Shown piece after piece: positions 47,801-52,989 of a stretch of 64,000 bases of DNA. Position numbers and translations under genes: made by a program. The DNA comes from Adiantum capillus-veneris. Taxonomy: Eukaryota; Streptophyta; Polypodiopsida; Polypodiales; Pteridaceae. The number at the start of each line of letters is the position of its first letter. Position 1 is the stretch's first letter. Location: assembly GCA_014529385.2 (NCBI GenBank), contig CM043959.1, forward strand, positions 49,545,122-49,609,121, in the 5' to 3' direction. The notes beneath the pieces are model-generated. The model worked only from the letters and a program-made list of their open reading frames with translations, had not been told where the DNA came from and made no database searches.

Positions 47801-50800
47801 CTCTCTTGCTATGCGACTCGTGGCAAAGGCGCTGCCAAGAGATCTCCTACCCGCCGGAGAAGGCCCTGCCCCTTGGGTCGATTGTGGAACTGGAGTAGGA
47901 GGGGGGGGAGAAGGAGCTGGGGGGAGCGGTGGAGAAGAGGGGCGGGAGGGGGCGACAGAGGTAGAGGGGCAAGGTGAAGAGGCGACTGGAGCAGAAGGCG
48001 GGGGGGAGGATGAAGAAGAGGGGGGGAACTCTGGGGGGGGGGGGGGGGGGGAGGCTGTCGAGGGTGAATCTGGGGTGGGGGCTGGAGCAGGGACCTCCTC
48101 TTGCTCAAGAGGACCAAAGCGGTTCCCGGTGGGAACCCACTGCTGTTGAGTAGGCGCCTGAGGGCCACTCTGAGTGCCAGGCTGACGCTGTGGCCCCTGT
48201 CGTCGTCTACCACGGGCCTGTTGCCATCCCTCCTCCGCTGGAGCCCTAGGCTCGGAGGGTGGCTCTGCATGTGTGCGTTGTGTCTCTGTCTGTGCTGCGG
48301 GCCAACCCTGGCAAGCTGGGGCTGAGGCTGTGGTGCAGGTCGAGGCCTCCTCCGTGGACGGGCCTTCTCTAGATGGCCCATTTGTCGACAAATGAAGCAC
48401 TGATTCGGGAGGCCCGAATACTCCACACTCTGTCTAAACTAACCCCCACTCACCCGAGGCAAAAAAATAACCTTCGGGAGCGTGTGGGTGTCTTTGACCA
48501 AAACTCGAACTGAGGGAATGCCAGCCGCCTTGGCAGCTACTGATGCTGCCGTACGAGGTGTCTCCAGGACAGGCCCAATGGCTGAGCCGAGCCTGGATAG
48601 AAGTGGTAAGTACTCCCTTCGTAAACCCGGAAAGCAAACCGAGATGGGATGTCTGCCTCCTCTACCAGAACATCCGAAGCCGGGTCAAAACCATGTCTCC
48701 ACTGTCGAAAGTGGGCACGTGCTGCTTGGACGAGGCTGCGGTCTGGGGGGTGTTTGGTTGTAAAAGGCCTCTATATCTCCCGGCCCGGACCTTTTTAGGT
48801 TATGCTGGAGGAGTGATAAGAGAGTCATTGAATATCTCTCGGCCCGGACGTTGTTAGGTTATGCGGGAGGAGTGTTCATCAGCGGCTTTATGTTTCTATG
48901 TCTTGTAACATGCATATGTGAGCATTTGTATTGCATTGTGATGTGCCAACCACTGAATATTTCTAATTGGATGAGATTGCCTGGGTATGTAATTTTAGTG
49001 CATCAAGACACCCATGGAAGATCAGTACAGTCTGGGTGTGATGACTAATTTTACTACGCCGGAATATCGAGAGTTACGATCTGGACGAAAGGAGAAGCTA
49101 ACTCCTTGATCAAAAGAGCTGAAAGGAGAAACTAACTCCTTGATCAAAAGAGCCGAAAGGAGAAGCTAAGTCCTTAACAAAAAGAGCAAACTGATTGTCC
49201 CTCGGAAATTTTTGAGCTAACTTGAGTTGTTTTGCAAATATGCTGTAATCGCGGACGATTACTCTCTTTCAAGAAGGGAAGATGTCACAAACTGCTGACG
49301 TGTCAAAGCCGTAAAGAAGGGAGCCAACTTGTAGATGCCGGCCGAGGGGCCTAAACCCTAAGAAAAAGAAGTAACAGAAGAAGAAGTCCTACCAACTTAT
49401 GGGGACCTCGTCCAATGGGGCCCCAAGTGACATAAAGGATTAAAAGAAAGCAGGACCAACACACACAGGAAAAGTTGCCAGATTTTCAAAAATTACGTTG
49501 GCCGATGACGTGGTAGGCTGTACGGATTTCCGTGATTTACGTTGGTAACTTTTGGCATTGCTTTTGGGGCCAGAAGCTTTTGAGTTTGAAGGCTTTTCAC
49601 GTAAACTGCTTTTCATAGGCCAAGGGCTTTTAAATATGTGCTAAGGGCTCCTTCTCTGGCATGCTTCCTGGAGAAGGTGCAGAGTTTGGAGTATCCGCTT
49701 GTACTGTGTTGATGCATGACACGTGACTCATCCAACCCTATGTGTCCGTGGACAAGCTACAGCATGACCAGGGTTCAGTTCAGTCAAGTCAGTCTAGAAT
49801 AGGAAGTGATTTGGCACTTTTGTGAGTCTGTTCACAGAACGTGCATGACCAGTCATTTAGATTAGATGCATATCCTCCGGTTGCACACAGCATGATCATC
49901 AGCATTCCCATCAGAATCCATCAAAGGGAATTTTGTAGAGCATTAAGCCTATTTTCCCTATTTTTGACATTTTTCACTTATTTATTAAGTGACTTTTGTT
50001 GGGAACTAGGTAGGGCAATTTTGCTAAGATAATATATAAGCAAACCGAAGTTAGCACTTTCTGGTAGATGAGGCAACAGGAGCATTGCCAGGCCGACTCT
50101 CAGCAAGAACAAGAACACTTCAACCTGGCGTTTTCCCTCAGCCATACCAACGTTTTGAAGCCTTATACCTTGGCGATTTCAGCAGGTATTGCAGCCAGCA
50201 AAAGTGACAGCATTTCAGCGTTTTCTAAGCCTTCCAGCCAGTGTTTACAGCAGCCAGCCATTAGCGTTTTTAAACCACAGCAACTGGCGTTTTTCAAGCA
50301 GCCCAGACAACGCTTTTGAATCCAGCCAATCAGCGTTTTTGCACTGCTAAACCTGCGTTTTCAGCAAGGCAAATTCAGCAGTACAACAGAGTTTGAAGGT
50401 GGCAGAATCCAGCTATAGTCAGCATCGAAGCACCCAGTTTTCAGCCATAGTCTCGTCCTTGTCGTCCACACCGTCGACATCGACATAGCCATTAGACTTG
50501 CATCAGCCATTGTACCAGATTGTGCAATCAATAGTAGACCACTCTCGCCATTGAGAGTGGGGCCCTTGGAGGAGGGGTTTACAACTCCCTGGTGTCGTAT
50601 TCTCTTCTCTATCTCTCAGTCTCATGCACCTTCACGCACAATGTCCATTCACTTTGTTTGTGTCCAATGCACTCTCTCATTAAAGAACGGAAGGCTCTCC
50701 CTTCCATAAGTAAAAGGAACCTTGAGCACACTTCAGAGCACTCATCTTGAGCAAAGTTCATTATTCATTCTGCTGCACCTTACATTGGTATCAAAGCTTT

Positions 50801-52958
50801 GGCAGTGTTCTGTATCACTCAAGGAAAGAACCACAAGAATTTTTTTTACTTGTTGCGGTCGCACGTAACCCAAGTCCTCTTGGGCATGTCGATTCCTAAT
50901 CGTGTTTTTGAAGAGTGACAGGAAACCCAAGAAAGAAGGGCTTGTCCAGCCTCCCCTTGTGCCTCTTTTCACTCATTGAGAGCGGACCGTGCCCTTGGCG
51001 GCCGGCCAATCGACGTGAGGTGGGAAAAAGCAACCTTGGTGTAAGCGCAAGGCCGCCAAGGGGTGCGCCCGCGGAAAAGAGTAGAACTCGGGTGAAGAGA
51101 AGATCCTTCTTTAACACAGATTGCAAGCGAAAGAAGAACCTCAAGAACCTCAAGACTCCAGAACCCCAAGAACCTCAAGACCCTCAAGAACCCAAGACCC
51201 CAAGACCCACAAGAACCCAAGTTCCTCGTGAACTTAAGAACCCAAGACTTCAGTGGATGGCCATCACCCGAAGTAGAATGTATACTTTGCATGAAGGTGG
51301 TGAGCATGGGAGTGGCGAAGAAGAGTTTTCCCCACCAGGAGGTTTTTCTGACCCTCCCCCTTCCCCATCTACGCCAAGGATTGCACTAACTCCTATGGAA
51401 GCTTTCGACAAGATGATGATGGACAAGAAGTAAGAACGCGAAGCACGAAAAGCAAAAAGAAAGGCCGACTTTGAGCGTGAACGCGAGCAAGCGCGCTTGG
51501 AGGCCGCAACAAAAGCTTCTGGTCCAAAAGCAATGCCAAAAAGCTGTCAGCATAAATCACGAAATTCCGTACAACTGCCACGTCAACACTGTCAGCGTGA
51601 AACGCGGAAATCCGTACGGTTTTCCCACGTCATCATGTCAGTACAATATCCGGAAAAGGGTGTGTGTGGGTCCTGCTTTATTTTAATCCTTTATGTCGCT
51701 TGGGGCCCCATCGGACGGGGTCCCCATAAGTTGGTAGGACTTCTTCTTCTGTTACTTGTTCTTCTTACTCGGCCGGTATCTGCAAGTTGGCTCCATTCTT
51801 CAGGGCTTTGACACGTCAGCAGTTTGTGACAGTAGCCAGGCAAAGTTCGGTCGAGTACTCATCTATCAACCTCCACAATCATAATAATAATGGCTAAAAA
51901 GTCACTTATTAATAAAATGACCTAAGGGGCTGTTCACATGCCTACATGCCTAATGACTGTCTTGTGCAAGAGAGGGTTATGCAACTACGACTATGACCTG
52001 CTTGGACATGCACGTCCTGCTAGAGGCTCACAAAGTGCCAGGCTAGGTCCTAACCAAATTAAGACTGACGCTAGGCGGTAGCAGAAGCTTATCCATGTGG
52101 CGCAAGTGCATTGTGCACGTGACAGATATCGTGGAAGACCTAGGAAGACAACATTGCACCTAACAATGATATATCCTTATTGAACGTTCCGCTCTGGGGG
52201 TCACAAAGAGGCCAACCTTTGGAAAGTGCCCGACAAATATCATCTTGTGGGAATCAGAATACTTCCGCCTCTTTGGAACATAGATATATCCATCACTTCA
52301 AAATTTCCAAAATCTGTCTTTCTACCAAAGTACACTGCAAAAAAGGAGTTTGTTGAGGAAGCGAAGCCGTAGGAAATTTTTCTATGTATAATTTACAACT
52401 TTTCCGCTGCCACCCTCCCCCCACCCACCAGCACACACACACTTCCCCCCCCCCCCCCAAAAAAAAAAAAAAAGTAATGTTTTATTAAGGCAAACAATGC
52501 CATGGGTTTGCACATGACATGAAGCATCATCATCCTAGGTTGACTATGCATATGACTTTCACGTGAATACAAATGGGTCTTCACAAACACAAATGATGGC
52601 TTACACCAACAATCCTCGGCTTAAGCCTAAGCTTTTTGCAAATGGGCTAATATTGAAATTTCTCCGAGGAGAAAATAAAAAAGACTCACCTTTTGGTGCC
52701 GTTTTGGTGCCACATCATCTTCCCCGTGTGCGTGTGTGTGTGGGCTTCCTTTATTTTAATGTCTTTATGTCACTTGGGCCCCATCGGACAGGGTCCCATA
52801 AGTTGGTAGGACTCGTTCTTCTTCAGCTGCTTCTTCTTAGGGTTTAGGCCCTCGGCCGAGATCTGCAAGTTGGCTCCGTTCTTCAGGATTTTGACACATC
52901 AGCAATTTGTGACAAACGAAGTCGTAGGAAATTTTTCTATGCATGATTTACAACTCCC

Positions 52959-52989
<31 letters not shown>

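Larger units (their letters stand above)
42640..48750 (-). mobile_element. L1-type plant LINE, about 6.1 kb
   Basis: Minus-strand non-LTR element. A T-run at 42640-42653 is its poly(A) tail. Order on the minus strand is ORF1 (knuckle, Pro/Ser-rich), endonuclease, reverse transcriptase and terminal zinc-binding domain, then about 0.5 kb of 3' untranslated sequence. All open frames are broken. The 5' end is approximate and no TSD could be matched by eye. Confidence 0.88.
49717..51507 (+). mobile_element. A4: 5' part of a family A element
   Basis: LTR 49717-50784 (TGACACGTGACTC...ACCTTACA), primer site TGGTATCAAAGC at 50786-50797, leader and gag-like gene. It stops abruptly at about 51,507 against a family H LTR fragment of opposite orientation. 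No 3' LTR. Confidence 0.85.

Noticed and set aside
47811-48149. Plus-strand Gly/Glu-rich frame in the LINE
   Set aside because: Mirror of the Pro/Ser-rich ORF1 tract and the G homopolymer; composition artefact.
49283-51831. One family H LTR split by A4, with its second half at 51,508-51,831
   Set aside because: The right-hand piece is in the opposite orientation, so the two pieces cannot be halves of one LTR.
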